DNA of 64,000 bases, taken from Pseudomonas gingeri (lineage in GTDB: Bacteria > Pseudomonadota > Gammaproteobacteria > Pseudomonadales > Pseudomonadaceae). A program made the translations under genes and the position numbers. The stretch lies in contig NZ_JACAQA010000002.1 of assembly GCF_013385425.1 (NCBI RefSeq), positions 248,001 to 312,000 on the forward strand. The letters run 5' to 3'. This document shows positions 36,743 through 46,207 of the stretch, piece after piece. The stretch's first letter is position 1; every line of letters begins with the position of its first letter. Below the pieces are notes generated by a model. That model was not told where the DNA came from. It searched no databases and worked only from the letters and a program-made list of their open reading frames with translations.

Positions 36743-37887
36743 CAAAACACCCTGTTCGCTTGTCGCCAGACCTGTTGCACAACCGGCAGCCCATCCCGGC
36801 ACCTGGCCTGCACCAGATCAGCCCGCAGGCCGATGGCAATTTCGCCGCGATCGCTCAAACCGGCCGCGCGCGCCGGCGCCAGACTGATCATCTTGACCGC
36901 TTCGGGCAGATTGCAGTGATTGTCCAGCGCCGCCAGCGAGAACGCGGCTTGCAGCAGGCTCGCCGGGTAGTAGTCGCTGGACAGTATATCCAGCAATCCC
37001 TTGGCGGCCAGGTCGGCGGCGGCCACATTACCCGAATGGGACCCGCCACGGACCACGTTCGGCGCCCCCATCAACACGCTCATGCCCAGCCGCTGGCAGC
37101 CCCGGGCCGCTTCCAGGGTGGTGGGGAATTCGGCGATGGTCATGCCGTAGCGCGCCGACTCCTCGACATGGGCCACGGTCGCATCGTCATGGCTGGCCAC
37201 CGACAGGCCACGGGCCAGGCAGTGTTCGACGATGGCGGCGCGATAACGATCGCTGTACTCCTTCGAGTTGGCCATTTGCAGGACGATAAAGGCATCCATC
37301 GTCTCGTCGTTCAAATGGTACTTGCCCATGTAGTACTCGCGGTACTTGGACTCCAGCACGAACTGACGCTGGCCCGGCGAGTGGTCCATCACCGACACCA
37401 GCTGCACCAGCGGGTTTTCCACCAGGTCGCGGAATACGCTCAGGGTGTCCGGGTGGCAGAGTTCACAACGCAGGTGCAGGCGGTGTTCGGCGCGGGTCAG
37501 CCCGGCGCCCTCGGCTGAAGCGATAGCCTCCAGCATCGCCGGCAGTTTCTGCATGCGATTGCCCTTGGGATTGACGTCGCCGATGGACACCGCGTCGAAC
37601 ACCGTGGTGATCCCGGCGGCGATGATCTGCGCATCATGGCTGAGCACCGCCGACGTCGACGGCCAGTCCACGCCGGGGCGCGGGGTCATGTGTTTTTCCA
37701 GGTTGTCGGTGTGCAACTCCACCAGGCCGGGCAACAGGAAATCACCGTTCAGGTCCTGGGCCTGGGGCAACTGGCTGCGGCCTTCGGCGATATCGACGAT
37801 CACCCCGTCACGCAGCACCACGGAGCCCTCGATCACACGGTCGGCCAGGACCAGACGGGCATTGCTGAGGATCTGTTCAGCGGGCAT
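36742..37887 (-). CDS. phnM: Alpha-D-ribose 1-methylphosphonate 5-triphosphate diphosphatase
   Basis: The start MPAEQILSNARLVLADRV has an AGAGGAA site (an ATG 7 codons upstream is less likely), giving 381 residues. This amidohydrolase-family enzyme removes pyrophosphate from the 5-triphosphate before C-P cleavage. VELHTDNLEKH and a late SSDYYP metal site are visible. It overlaps phnL by 11 bp. Confidence 0.92.
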   Translation of the reverse strand: MPAEQILSNARLVLADRVIEGSVVLRDGVIVDIAEGRSQLPQAQDLNGDFLLPGLVELHTDNLEKHMTPRPGVDWPSTSAVLSHDAQIIAAGITTVFDAVSIGDVNPKGNRMQKLPAMLEAIASAEGAGLTRAEHRLHLRCELCHPDTLSVFRDLVENPLVQLVSVMDHSPGQRQFVLESKYREYYMGKYHLNDETMDAFIVLQMANSKEYSDRYRAAIVEHCLARGLSVASHDDATVAHVEESARYGMTIAEFPTTLEAARGCQRLGMSVLMGAPNVVRGGSHSGNVAAADLAAKGLLDILSSDYYPASLLQAAFSLAALDNHCNLPEAVKMISLAPARAAGLSDRGEIAIGLRADLVQARCRDGLPVVQQVWRQANRVF

Positions 37888-38629
37888 GGGCGTATTCCTC
37901 TTCGGCAACGGCGGTTGGGGTCATGTCGAGATGACGGTCGGCCACCGCTTCACGGGCGGCATGGTCGTGGAAAATGCCGATCAGCGCGGTACCGCCGGCC
38001 TTGGCTTCGTTCATCAGTTCCAGCACCACCTGGCGATTGTTGTCGTCCAGGGACGCGGTGGGTTCATCCAGCAACATCAGCGGCCAGGCGACCATAAAGC
38101 CCCGGGCGATATTGACCCGCTGCTGCTCGCCACCGGAGAAAGTGCCCGGCGCCAACTGCCAGAGACGCTCGGGGATATTCAGGCGACCGAGCAAGAGTTC
38201 GGCACGGGAACGCGCCAGGGCCTTGGACCAGCCACGGGCCAGGGCCGGCTCCATCACCACGTCCAGACAGGCAACACGGGGGATCACCCGCAGGAACTGG
38301 CTGACATAGCCGAGGGTCTGCCGGCGGACCTGGAGAATGTCCCTCGGCGCGGCGCCCACCAGCTCCAGCCACTCACCGGCATGCCTCACCCGAATGCTGC
38401 CGCCCGCCGGCAGATAGTTACCGTACAAGGTGCGCAGCAAGGTACTTTTCCCGGCGCCGGACTGGCCATGCAGCACCAGGCATTCGCCGGCCCGCACACT
38501 GAAATCCACCCCGCGCAGCACATTCAGCACCACGCCATTGTGCTGGTGCAGGGTGAAGGTTTTCGAGAGGCCACGGACCTCGATCAAGTTAGTCATCGCA
38601 CTGGATTCCACTTCACGAACAAGGCTCAT
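37877..38629 (-). CDS. phnL: C-P lyase complex ABC-type ATPase PhnL
   Basis: The 250-residue protein has Walker A GQSGAGKST, signature FSGGEQQRV and Walker B LLLDEPTASLD. PhnL is an ABC-fold ATPase that docks on the core complex and does not transport. The start at 38629 overlaps the phnK stop as ATGA; an ATG at 38596 (MTNLIEVRGLSKTF) matches the E. coli N-terminus better and is an alternative. Confidence 0.92.
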   Translation of the reverse strand: MSLVREVESSAMTNLIEVRGLSKTFTLHQHNGVVLNVLRGVDFSVRAGECLVLHGQSGAGKSTLLRTLYGNYLPAGGSIRVRHAGEWLELVGAAPRDILQVRRQTLGYVSQFLRVIPRVACLDVVMEPALARGWSKALARSRAELLLGRLNIPERLWQLAPGTFSGGEQQRVNIARGFMVAWPLMLLDEPTASLDDNNRQVVLELMNEAKAGGTALIGIFHDHAAREAVADRHLDMTPTAVAEEEYAHAR

Positions 38630-39438
38630 GGCTGCAACACCGAAGACACCAGCAGTTGCGAGTAAGGGTGTTGCGGATCGTCGAGGATCTGGTCGGTCAG
38701 CCCGGTTTCCACCACATGTGAGCGGCGCATCACCATCAGGCGGTCGGCCAGCAGACGCGCCACCGCCAGGTCGTGGGTGACGATCACCACCGCCAGGTCC
38801 AGCTCCCGGACCAGGCCACGCAGCAGGTCGAGCAAGCGTGCTTGCACCGAGACGTCGAGGCCGCCAGTGGGTTCGTCCATGAAGACCAGGCGCGGGCTCG
38901 ATACCAGGTTGCGGGCGATCTGCAGGCGTTGCTGCATGCCGCCGGAAAAGGTCCGGGGCAAATCGTCGATACGCTGCGGGTCGATTTCCACCTGGCTCAG
39001 CCAGTCGAGGCCAGCGCTACGCAGCTGCTGATAGTTGCGTACGCCCTGGGCCATCAGCCGCTCACCGATGTTGGCACCGGCCGAGACGCCCATGCGCAAA
39101 CCATCCCGTGGGTTCTGTTCGACAAAGCCCCATTCGGTGCGCAACAAGGTCCGGCGCTCGGCCTCGCTGGCGCTGTACAGGTCCAGCCATTCACCGTCCT
39201 TGCCGCGATAACCGATGCTGCCGCGCTGGGGCGGCAGGCGCCCGCTCAACAACGAAAGCAAAGTGGATTTCCCCGAGCCGGACTCACCGACAATCCCCAG
39301 CACTTCACCGGGATACAGGTCGAAGCTGACACCCTGGCAGCCCTTTTCCAGGCCGTACAACAACGTCAGGTCACGCACTTGCAACAGCGGTTCGGCGGAT
39401 AGGCTGACCGACTGCTCTTCCATCAGGGACAGGTTCAT
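38626..39438 (-). CDS. phnK: C-P lyase complex ABC-type ATPase PhnK
   Basis: Starting at MNLSLMEEQ behind a GGAG site the product is 270 residues. Walker A GESGSGKST, signature FSGGMQQRL and FMDEPTGGLD are intact. PhnK binds the PhnGHIJ core at PhnJ. The start overlaps the phnJ stop by 4 bp; the much longer open frame upstream is only opposite phnJ coding sequence. Confidence 0.93.
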   Translation of the reverse strand: MNLSLMEEQSVSLSAEPLLQVRDLTLLYGLEKGCQGVSFDLYPGEVLGIVGESGSGKSTLLSLLSGRLPPQRGSIGYRGKDGEWLDLYSASEAERRTLLRTEWGFVEQNPRDGLRMGVSAGANIGERLMAQGVRNYQQLRSAGLDWLSQVEIDPQRIDDLPRTFSGGMQQRLQIARNLVSSPRLVFMDEPTGGLDVSVQARLLDLLRGLVRELDLAVVIVTHDLAVARLLADRLMVMRRSHVVETGLTDQILDDPQHPYSQLLVSSVLQP

Positions 39439-40307
39439 TGCTTGCTCTCCTGCTGCTCGACCCGTTGGGCGCAGTACCAGGTGTCGGAACAGACAAAACG
39501 CTGGGTGCCGGCGTCGTCGATGATCAGTTCGTCGAGGAAGGAGTCGTGGCTGCCGCAGATGGCGCAGCACTCTTCCCACTTCTGCACTTCGAAGGGATGG
39601 TCTTCAAAGTCCAGGCTGGTGACGCGGGTGAACGGCGGCACCGCGTACAAACGCTTTTCCCGTCCAGCACCAAACAGCATCAACGCCGGGCTCATATCGA
39701 GTTTCGGGTTATCGAATTTGGGAATCGGCGACGGGTCCATCACGTAGCGCTCGTCGACCATCACCGGGTAGGCGTAGCTGGTGGCGATATGGCCGAAGGT
39801 GGCGATGTCCTCGTACAACTTCACATGCATGACCCCGTAATCGTTGAGGGCGTGCATGGTCCGGGTCTCGGTTTCCGAAGGCTCGATAAAACGCAACGGC
39901 TCGGGAATCGGCACCTGGTAGACCATGATCTGATCGGCTTGCAACGGCGTTTCCGGGATGCGATGACGGGTCTGGATCAGCGTGGCGTCAGGGGTGCTTT
40001 CAGTGGTGGCAACACCCGCCGTGCGGGCAAAAAAGCGCCGGATGGAGACCGCGTTGGTGGTGTCGTCGGCGCCCTGGTCGATCACCTTGAGCACATCCTC
40101 GGCCCCCAGGATCGCCGCGGTCAGTTGCATGCCGCCGGTGCCCCAGCCATAGGGCAACGGCATCTCGCGACCACCAAAGGGCACCTGGTAACCGGGAATC
40201 GCCACGGCCTTGAGCAAGGCGCGGCGGATCATCCGTTTGGTCTGCTCGTCGAGGTAGGCGAAGTTGTACGCCGGGTCGCGCGCGGGCGCTTGGCTCAGGT
40301 CATTCAT
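39435..40307 (-). CDS. phnJ: Alpha-D-ribose 1-methylphosphonate 5-phosphate C-P lyase
   Basis: PhnJ is the radical-SAM enzyme that breaks the carbon-phosphorus bond. The 290-residue sequence has Cys248, Cys251 and Cys273 as the [4Fe-4S] ligands and Cys279 as the thiyl-radical cysteine, each offset by 7 from E. coli residues 241, 244, 266 and 272. An extra Cys247 lies beside the first ligand. It overlaps phnI by 8 bp. Confidence 0.95.
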   Translation of the reverse strand: MNDLSQAPARDPAYNFAYLDEQTKRMIRRALLKAVAIPGYQVPFGGREMPLPYGWGTGGMQLTAAILGAEDVLKVIDQGADDTTNAVSIRRFFARTAGVATTESTPDATLIQTRHRIPETPLQADQIMVYQVPIPEPLRFIEPSETETRTMHALNDYGVMHVKLYEDIATFGHIATSYAYPVMVDERYVMDPSPIPKFDNPKLDMSPALMLFGAGREKRLYAVPPFTRVTSLDFEDHPFEVQKWEECCAICGSHDSFLDELIIDDAGTQRFVCSDTWYCAQRVEQQESKQ

Positions 40308-41376
40308 GGCGTTTCCCCTCGGCCGGTTGGCGCAGTTTGCGGATCAGTTCCAGTTCGGACTGGAAGTCCACGTAGTGAGGCAATTTGAGGTGCGAGACAA
40401 AGCCCGCCGCTTCGACGTTGTCGCAATGCATCAGCACGAACTCTTCCTGCTGCGCCGGCGACTGGATCTCTTCGTTGAACTCTTCAGCGCGCAGTGCACG
40501 ATCCACCAGGGCCATGCCCATGGCCTTGCGCTCGGCATGCCCGAACGCCAGGCCGTAGCCGCGAGTGAACTGCGCCAGCTCCGTGGCCGAACCGACGAAC
40601 TGGTTGACCATCTCGCACTCGGTCACTTCGATACTGCCCAGGCAGATGGGGAAACCCAATTCTTCCGGGTCGATCCACACCTCCACGTCACCGATCCGAA
40701 TTTCCCCGGCGAACGGGTGGTTGCGGCCGTAACCACGCTGGGTCGAGTAACCCAGGGCCAGCAGGAAACCCTCATCGCCACGGGCCAGGGCCTGCAAGCG
40801 CTGGGCACGGCTGGCCGGAAACTCCAGGGGATCACGGGTGATGTCGGCGACGCTGTCGCTGTTGTCGGCCTCGTTCTTGATCAAGCCTTCCTTGGCCAGC
40901 AAACCCAGTACCCGTGGGCACGGTTCAAGACGAGCATCAGGCGTGACCCGGGGCCCCGGGTATTCGCCCTCGGCCAATAATGCAAAGTCCAGCAGGCGAT
41001 GGGTGTAGTCGAAGGTCGGCCCCAGCAGTTGGCCGCCGGGCACATCCTTGAAGGTCGCGGACAAACGCCGACTGAGGAGCATCTGCGAGGTGTCGATCGG
41101 CAGGCTCGGACTGAAGCGCGGCAACGTGGTGCGGTAGGCCCGCAACAGGAAGATCGCTTCCACCAGGTCCCCCGCCGCCTGCTTGATCGCCAGTGCGGCC
41201 AGCTCTTCGTCGTACAGCGAGCCTTCGCTCATGACCCGGGCCACGGCCAGGGGCAGTTGCTGGCGGATCTGCTCGACACTCAGCTCGGTGATAGCGGTAT
41301 CGCCCCGGCGCTTTTTCGCCAGCAGACGGTGGGCATTGTCGATGGCCTGTTCGCCACCCTTGACGGCTACGTACAT
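40300..41376 (-). CDS. phnI: Alpha-D-ribose 1-methylphosphonate 5-triphosphate synthase subunit PhnI
   Basis: The 358-residue protein begins MYVAVKGGEQAIDNAHRLL, the family N-terminus, and includes RGYGLAFGHAERKAM. PhnI with PhnG, H and L couples the phosphonate to the C1 of ATP ribose, displacing adenine. ATG and the phnH stop share bases. Confidence 0.95.
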   Translation of the reverse strand: MYVAVKGGEQAIDNAHRLLAKKRRGDTAITELSVEQIRQQLPLAVARVMSEGSLYDEELAALAIKQAAGDLVEAIFLLRAYRTTLPRFSPSLPIDTSQMLLSRRLSATFKDVPGGQLLGPTFDYTHRLLDFALLAEGEYPGPRVTPDARLEPCPRVLGLLAKEGLIKNEADNSDSVADITRDPLEFPASRAQRLQALARGDEGFLLALGYSTQRGYGRNHPFAGEIRIGDVEVWIDPEELGFPICLGSIEVTECEMVNQFVGSATELAQFTRGYGLAFGHAERKAMGMALVDRALRAEEFNEEIQSPAQQEEFVLMHCDNVEAAGFVSHLKLPHYVDFQSELELIRKLRQPAEGKRHE

Positions 41377-41975
41377 CAGGCAAGCTCCTCTGCGATATGG
41401 GCGACCCGGGTGCTGCGGGGCAAGCCGATCAACTGCTCGCCGGCGGCAAACAGCACATCCAGACCTCGGGGAAAAACCTCACGGCGCTGGCGTTCCAGCC
41501 AGAAGCCTGGAGGCAACGGCAGACTGACCCGACGTGTGCTCTCGATGCCCGGGCCGCGCCAGTTCAACTCGCGGCCGGACTCCAGAGCGGGCAACTGGAT
41601 CAGCAAGGTGCAGGACTGGTCCGGGTAACGATCATTGCCGTGGTCGAAACCGCCCAGGTCCAGCAGATCCGCTTCGCCGAGCAAGGCGAACGCGGCCTCC
41701 TCCCGGCGGCGGGTCAACGGACAGCCGCAGTGGAACGCCAGGTTGGCGCGGATCAACGGCGTATCGAAGGCCGGCGCCAGCCACAACGGCGTATCCACAT
41801 CCAGCAGCGCCAGGCACAGCGCATAGGTGGCCGGCGCCAGGCCTTCCAGGCTTGGCGCGGTGGCCAGGGACTGGACCAGACCGGGCTCGGCCAGCGCCTT
41901 GAGGGCGGCGCGAAAGCCGCGCTGGGCATCCAGTACCGGGTCGACAAACGCCGGTTGCAACAACTGTGGATTCAT
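41376..41975 (-). CDS. phnH: C-P lyase core subunit PhnH
   Basis: The 199-residue product has the PhnH features FVDPVLDAQRGFRAALKALAEPG-type N-terminus and a central GCPLTRRREEA segment. It dimerises with PhnJ in the core complex. The gene overlaps both phnG and phnI at stop/start junctions. Confidence 0.93.
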   Translation of the reverse strand: MNPQLLQPAFVDPVLDAQRGFRAALKALAEPGLVQSLATAPSLEGLAPATYALCLALLDVDTPLWLAPAFDTPLIRANLAFHCGCPLTRRREEAAFALLGEADLLDLGGFDHGNDRYPDQSCTLLIQLPALESGRELNWRGPGIESTRRVSLPLPPGFWLERQRREVFPRGLDVLFAAGEQLIGLPRSTRVAHIAEELA

Positions 41976-42427
41976 CAGTTTTCTCCTCGAACCAGGGTGA
42001 AGAACTCCACCTTGGTGGCAGCGGTGTCCGCCTCTTTTTCCGCGCGGCGGGCGGCCTGGGCATCAGCCAGGGGGGTGATCAAGTCGCTGAGCCACTGGCT
42101 CCCTTGCGCACCCTGCAAATGCGCGTCGGCCAAGGCCGCCAGCTCGGCGTGCGCCTTGTCGCGACCGGCCAGATAGCTGTAACCGGTACGGCCATCCGCC
42201 AGGCGCACCACGCAACGGGTCACACTCATTTCGCCGACGTTGAACGGCGCACCGTTGCCGCCCATACGGCCACGGACCAGGGTCATGCCGATCTCCGGGG
42301 CTCGGATCAACTGGTAATCAACGTCGCGCAAGGCGGCTTCATGGGGGAGCAATTCACTGCGTCGGGCACGGGCAAGCACACCGATCCAGTGCTGACGTTG
42401 GGATGGGTTCATCAACGGGTTCTCCAT
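41975..42427 (-). CDS. phnG: C-P lyase core subunit PhnG
   Basis: The 150-residue product has the PhnG core RGRMGGNGAPFNVGEMSVTR and YSYLAGRDKAHAE. It forms the base of the PhnGHIJ assembly. The ATG overlaps the phnF stop as TGATG; a second ATG five codons in is possible. Confidence 0.92.
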   Translation of the reverse strand: MENPLMNPSQRQHWIGVLARARRSELLPHEAALRDVDYQLIRAPEIGMTLVRGRMGGNGAPFNVGEMSVTRCVVRLADGRTGYSYLAGRDKAHAELAALADAHLQGAQGSQWLSDLITPLADAQAARRAEKEADTAATKVEFFTLVRGEN

Positions 42428-43131
42428 CAGGTGACGACCTGGTACTGAAAGCGATCCGAACGACTGGTGGACTGGGCCAGCTCCACCGGGCGGCCGTCGC
42501 GATCGCGGGAAAGGGTAAACACGGTCAGGGCCGGCAAATGCCGGGGCATCATCAACAGCGCGGCTTCGTCGCGGTTGGGCAGACGGGCACCGATCAAGCT
42601 CTGGGTCCGCGTCAAAGGCAGGTCCCGCTCACGCAGGTACTGGCGCAGGGAACCGCCGTTGTAGTCCGCCAGCAGCGGCGCATGGCTGGCGCAGTAGCGA
42701 TGGCGGATCAGGCTGACGGGCTGGTGGTCGAGTTTGCGCAGGGTCTGCAATTCGATCATCGGCGCCATCTCGGCAATGCCCAGTTGTTGCGCTTCGTCGC
42801 GACTGGCGTAGCAGTAGCGGCGTTTGAGCAGTATCGCCTCCACCCCGACACCCTGGGCCGACAATGACTGGCTGTAAGAGGTCTCGGCGCCCATCGGGTA
42901 GATCAGCGGTCGCTCCAACACCTGGGTGCCCTTGCCCTGCAAGCGCAGCAGGCTGCCTTCGAACACCAGCTCATCGATGGCCCGGCGCAGGGTGTGGCGG
43001 TTGACACCGAAGCGTTCGGCCAATTGCACTTCGCCCGGCAGGAAGTCGCCGGCCTGATAACTGCTCAGTTCGCGGCGCAGGATATCGGCCAGTTCGCGGT
43101 ACACCGGCTCATCTTGTCTAGACAACTGCAT
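42427..43131 (-). CDS. phnF: GntR-family (HutC subgroup) regulator PhnF
   Basis: Beginning at MQLSRQDEPVYREL the product is 234 residues, close to E. coli PhnF. It has a winged helix with ERFGVNRHTLRRAIDELV and a C-terminal UTRA sensing domain. The ribosome site before this ATG is poor, suggesting low expression or translation from upstream ribosomes. It is embedded between transport and lyase genes, as in enterobacteria. Confidence 0.92.
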   Translation of the reverse strand: MQLSRQDEPVYRELADILRRELSSYQAGDFLPGEVQLAERFGVNRHTLRRAIDELVFEGSLLRLQGKGTQVLERPLIYPMGAETSYSQSLSAQGVGVEAILLKRRYCYASRDEAQQLGIAEMAPMIELQTLRKLDHQPVSLIRHRYCASHAPLLADYNGGSLRQYLRERDLPLTRTQSLIGARLPNRDEAALLMMPRHLPALTVFTLSRDRDGRPVELAQSTSRSDRFQYQVVT

Positions 43132-43166
43132 CGTTAAAAAAAGCGCCCAGGGGCACCCCTCCGAAA

Positions 43167-43949
43167 TCAGATGAACTGCTTGCGCAGGCGTTGGGAAAAG
43201 ACATCGATCAGGCTGACGACGACGATGATCACCAGCAGCACCGCGCAGGTCTGGACGAACATGAAGGCACGGATGTTTTCCCAGAGGATCACTCCGATCC
43301 CGCCCGCCCCGACCATCCCCACCACCGTCGCCGAGCGCACGTTGGCTTCGAAACGGTAAAGCGCGTAGGAGACCCACAGCGGCATCACTTGCGGGATCAC
43401 GCCGTAGATCACTTCCTGCAAGGCGCTGGCACCGGTGGCGCGAACGCCCTCCACCGGGCCCGGATCGATGGCTTCGACCGCTTCGGCGAACAGCTTGGCG
43501 AGTACGCCGGTGGTGCTGATCCACAGGGCCAGGACCCCGGCAAACGGACCCAGGCCGACCGCCACCACGAACAACATGGCGAAGACCATTTCGTTGATCG
43601 ACCGGAACGCATCCATCACCCGGCGCAGGGGCTGGTGGACCCACCACGGTGTGATGTTGTCGGCGCAGAGAATCCCCAGCGGCACCGAACAGACAATCGC
43701 CAGCACCGTGCCCCAGAGGGCGATCTGCACGGTGACGATCATCTCCTTGAGGTAGGAGCGCCAGTCATGGAAATCCGGCGGGAAAAAGTCGGCGGCGAAG
43801 GTCGCCATGTTTCCCGAATCGCGGTACAGCGCCAGCGGGTTCATCTCGGCGCCGCGCCAGGCCCAGGCCAGCAGGACCAGGAACAGGCCCCAACCGACGT
43901 ATTGCGGCCAGGTGTGCTTGCCGACAGCTTCAGCGTGCAGCGTGGTCAT
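43167..43949 (-). CDS. phnE: Phosphonate ABC transporter permease
   Basis: The 260-residue protein has about six membrane segments and the phosphonate-permease loop [23 protein letters not shown]. It pairs as a homodimer with PhnC and PhnD. Only one phnE copy is present; the gene lies 59 bp after phnD. Confidence 0.93.
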   Translation of the reverse strand: MTTLHAEAVGKHTWPQYVGWGLFLVLLAWAWRGAEMNPLALYRDSGNMATFAADFFPPDFHDWRSYLKEMIVTVQIALWGTVLAIVCSVPLGILCADNITPWWVHQPLRRVMDAFRSINEMVFAMLFVVAVGLGPFAGVLALWISTTGVLAKLFAEAVEAIDPGPVEGVRATGASALQEVIYGVIPQVMPLWVSYALYRFEANVRSATVVGMVGAGGIGVILWENIRAFMFVQTCAVLLVIIVVVSLIDVFSQRLRKQFI

Positions 43950-44008
43950 GATCGACTCTCATCAAGGCAGCTCAGAAAAGGCGCGGCGTGCTAGCGCCGC
44001 GCCGAGGA

Positions 44009-45013
44009 TCAACCGGCGTTGGCCGCGGTCTTCTTGTCCAGCTCGGTGAGGCGCTGTTGCAACTTGGCCAGGTCGGCGTCGATAGCCGCCAGTTTCCTGG
44101 CCTTGTCGGCCGCCTCCAGGTGGTCGTCGGCGCTGACGATGGTGCGTTGCTTGAACAGTTCCAGTTGGCGGATCGGCAGCAATTGGTCATCGCTGGACAC
44201 AAGGAACTTGCCCAGTTGCATGCCCTTGAGCACCGCCTTCTCTTCATCGGTGTTGCCGTAGCCGAGGATAAAATCGCGAATCCTGGCCTTCTCGCTGTCA
44301 CCCAGGTTCTTGCTCCAGACCATCGGGTCGGCGGGAATCAGCGGCGACTTCCAGATCACCTTGAGCATGGCGGCCTTGTCCGGTTGGGTGACTTCCAGGC
44401 GTTCCCAGCTTTCGGTGTTGAAGGTGGCGACATCCAACTGCCCCTTGGCCACGCTCAAGGCGTTGACCTCATGGCTGGAGTTGAGCGTGCGCTTGAAGGC
44501 GGTGGCCGCGTCGACATGGTTCTTGGCGAACACGTAGTAGCCCGGCACCAGGTAGCCCGAGGTGGAGTTCGGATCACCGTTGCCGAAGGTCAGGTTCTTG
44601 GCGTTCTTGAGCATGTCCTCCACGGAATTGATCGGGCTGTTCTTGTTCACGATCAGCACGCTCCAGTAACCGGCCGCGCCGTTGGCGGCGGAGGTCTGGG
44701 CGAAGATTTCACCGTTGGAACGGTCCACCGCTTCCATGGCCGCCTTGTTGCCCAGCCAGGCCACGTCGACCTTGTTGAAGCGCATGCCCTGGATCAGGCC
44801 GGCATAGTCGGAGGCAAAGGTGGCGTTGATGGTCAGGCCGGTTTTCTTGTGCATGTCATCCAGGAACGGCTGCCAGATGCTCCGCAAGTTCTGCGAAGAC
44901 TCGGTGGACATGATGCCGAAGCTGATGATCTTGTCGGCGGCCTGGGCGTGACCCATGACACCGGCGGCCAACAAGACGGCGGACAGACACACATGACGGA
45001 TACGGTTCAACAT
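44009..45013 (-). CDS. phnD: Phosphonate-binding periplasmic protein
   Basis: From MLNRIRHVCLSAVLL behind an AGGAATCC site, 334 residues with a signal peptide ending at AQA. The mature start DKIISFGIMSTESSQNLR and TFASDYAGLIQGMRFNKVDVAW correspond to PhnD, which binds alkylphosphonates such as 2-aminoethylphosphonate. It follows phnC by 45 bp. Confidence 0.94.
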   Translation of the reverse strand: MLNRIRHVCLSAVLLAAGVMGHAQAADKIISFGIMSTESSQNLRSIWQPFLDDMHKKTGLTINATFASDYAGLIQGMRFNKVDVAWLGNKAAMEAVDRSNGEIFAQTSAANGAAGYWSVLIVNKNSPINSVEDMLKNAKNLTFGNGDPNSTSGYLVPGYYVFAKNHVDAATAFKRTLNSSHEVNALSVAKGQLDVATFNTESWERLEVTQPDKAAMLKVIWKSPLIPADPMVWSKNLGDSEKARIRDFILGYGNTDEEKAVLKGMQLGKFLVSSDDQLLPIRQLELFKQRTIVSADDHLEAADKARKLAAIDADLAKLQQRLTELDKKTAANAG

Positions 45014-45058
45014 TGAAGGATTCCTGTGGGTGGAATACTGCCGGGGGAACAAGGGTAT

Positions 45059-45892
45059 TCAGAGGCTCGCCAACACCAGTCGGGGCGTGACTTCGGGGCG
45101 GCGGCTCTGGTCGGAAAACATCAGGCTGGTGTCGAGGTCGGCACCGTACAAATCGTTGAGGAACTGGCTGCTGAGATCACTGCCGCGCCCGTCGTAATGA
45201 ATCCGCCCGCCTTTCAGCGCCACCGCACGGGGGCAATAACGCATGGCGTAATCGACTTGATGCAGGGTGACGACTACGGTCTTGCCGTCGCGGCGGTTGA
45301 TATCGGCGAGGATTTCCATGACCTTGCGCGCCGACTCCGGATCGAGGGAGGCGATGGGTTCGTCGGCCAGAATCACCTCGGCGCGCTGGGTCAGGGCCCG
45401 GGCAATCGCTACACGCTGCTGCTGGCCACCGGACAAGGTCGAGGCGCGCTGCGCCGCGAGATCGGCAAGACCGACACGGGCCAGGGACTCCATGGCGAAT
45501 TGCTTTTCCTCGGCATTGAACAGGCCGAGGCTACCGCGCCAGCGTGGCATCCGGCCCAGACAACCGAGCAGCACGTTGTCGAGCACGCTGAGGCGATTGA
45601 CCAGGTTGAACTGCTGGAAGATATAACCGATGTCGGCGCGCAAACGCCGTACCTTGCCGTTCAAACGCCCGGACACCTGCACATCCCGCCCGAGCACCTT
45701 GACGCTGCCACCGTTGCTTTTGTCGCAACAGGCCAGGCCCGTGAGGTGACGCAACAAGGTCGACTTGCCGGAGCCGGAAGCGCCAATCAGCGCGACCATT
45801 TCACCGACCGCGATGGTGAGGTCGAGATCGACCAAGGCGCTCTTTCGCGCAAAGGTCTTGTTCAGATGTTCGACACAGATCGCTGGATGCAT
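45059..45892 (-). CDS. phnC: Phosphonate ABC transporter ATPase
   Basis: The 277-residue ATPase has Walker [10 protein letters not shown], signature LSGGQQQRV and Walker [13 protein letters not shown]. It is the first gene of the 13-gene leftward phn operon. Its promoter region carries the PHO box at 46002-46023, so expression follows phosphate starvation through PhoB. Confidence 0.94.
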   Translation of the reverse strand: MHPAICVEHLNKTFARKSALVDLDLTIAVGEMVALIGASGSGKSTLLRHLTGLACCDKSNGGSVKVLGRDVQVSGRLNGKVRRLRADIGYIFQQFNLVNRLSVLDNVLLGCLGRMPRWRGSLGLFNAEEKQFAMESLARVGLADLAAQRASTLSGGQQQRVAIARALTQRAEVILADEPIASLDPESARKVMEILADINRRDGKTVVVTLHQVDYAMRYCPRAVALKGGRIHYDGRGSDLSSQFLNDLYGADLDTSLMFSDQSRRPEVTPRLVLASL

Positions 45893-46001
45893 GGGCCGCT
45901 CTGTCTGGTTGAGCAGCCATCCCTGGCCACGTTTGAGTTCAAACGACTCTAGGCAGGCGGGGTGTCAGGTAGATGACCTGAACAAAACGTGGGAATAAAC
46001 G

Positions 46002-46023
46002 TTTGATGAAGGTTTGATGAAAG
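46002..46023 (-). promoter_or_regulatory. PHO box (PhoB operator) of the phn operon
   Basis: On the minus strand CTTTCATCAAA and CCTTCATCAAA form two adjacent 11-bp direct repeats, matching the PhoB consensus CTGTCAT plus an AT-rich 4-mer. A degenerate third repeat (TTTATTCCCAC) follows. It is 110 bp before phnC, leaving room for a PhoB-dependent promoter. The divergent idi gene is 185 bp away on the other side. Confidence 0.75.
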
Positions 46024-46207
46024 GTTGAGCGGGGACGCCCGAAGGGCACACGCCAGCTTTAGACGAACGGCCAAGCCGAATGCCCGCAGCTCCTTGCACT
46101 TGGGCAAACGCGACCTATTGTCTCCCAATATCACTCAAGAAAACCTGAGCCCCCTATTCTGGTCGGCAGTACCGTCCAGTGACAACGACACCTCGGAGTC
46201 CGAGTCG

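Noticed and set aside
42427..43647. A 406-codon reading of phnF
   Set aside because: The extra N-terminal part lies opposite or within phnE coding sequence in another frame; the 234-residue product from 43131 matches the PhnF family.
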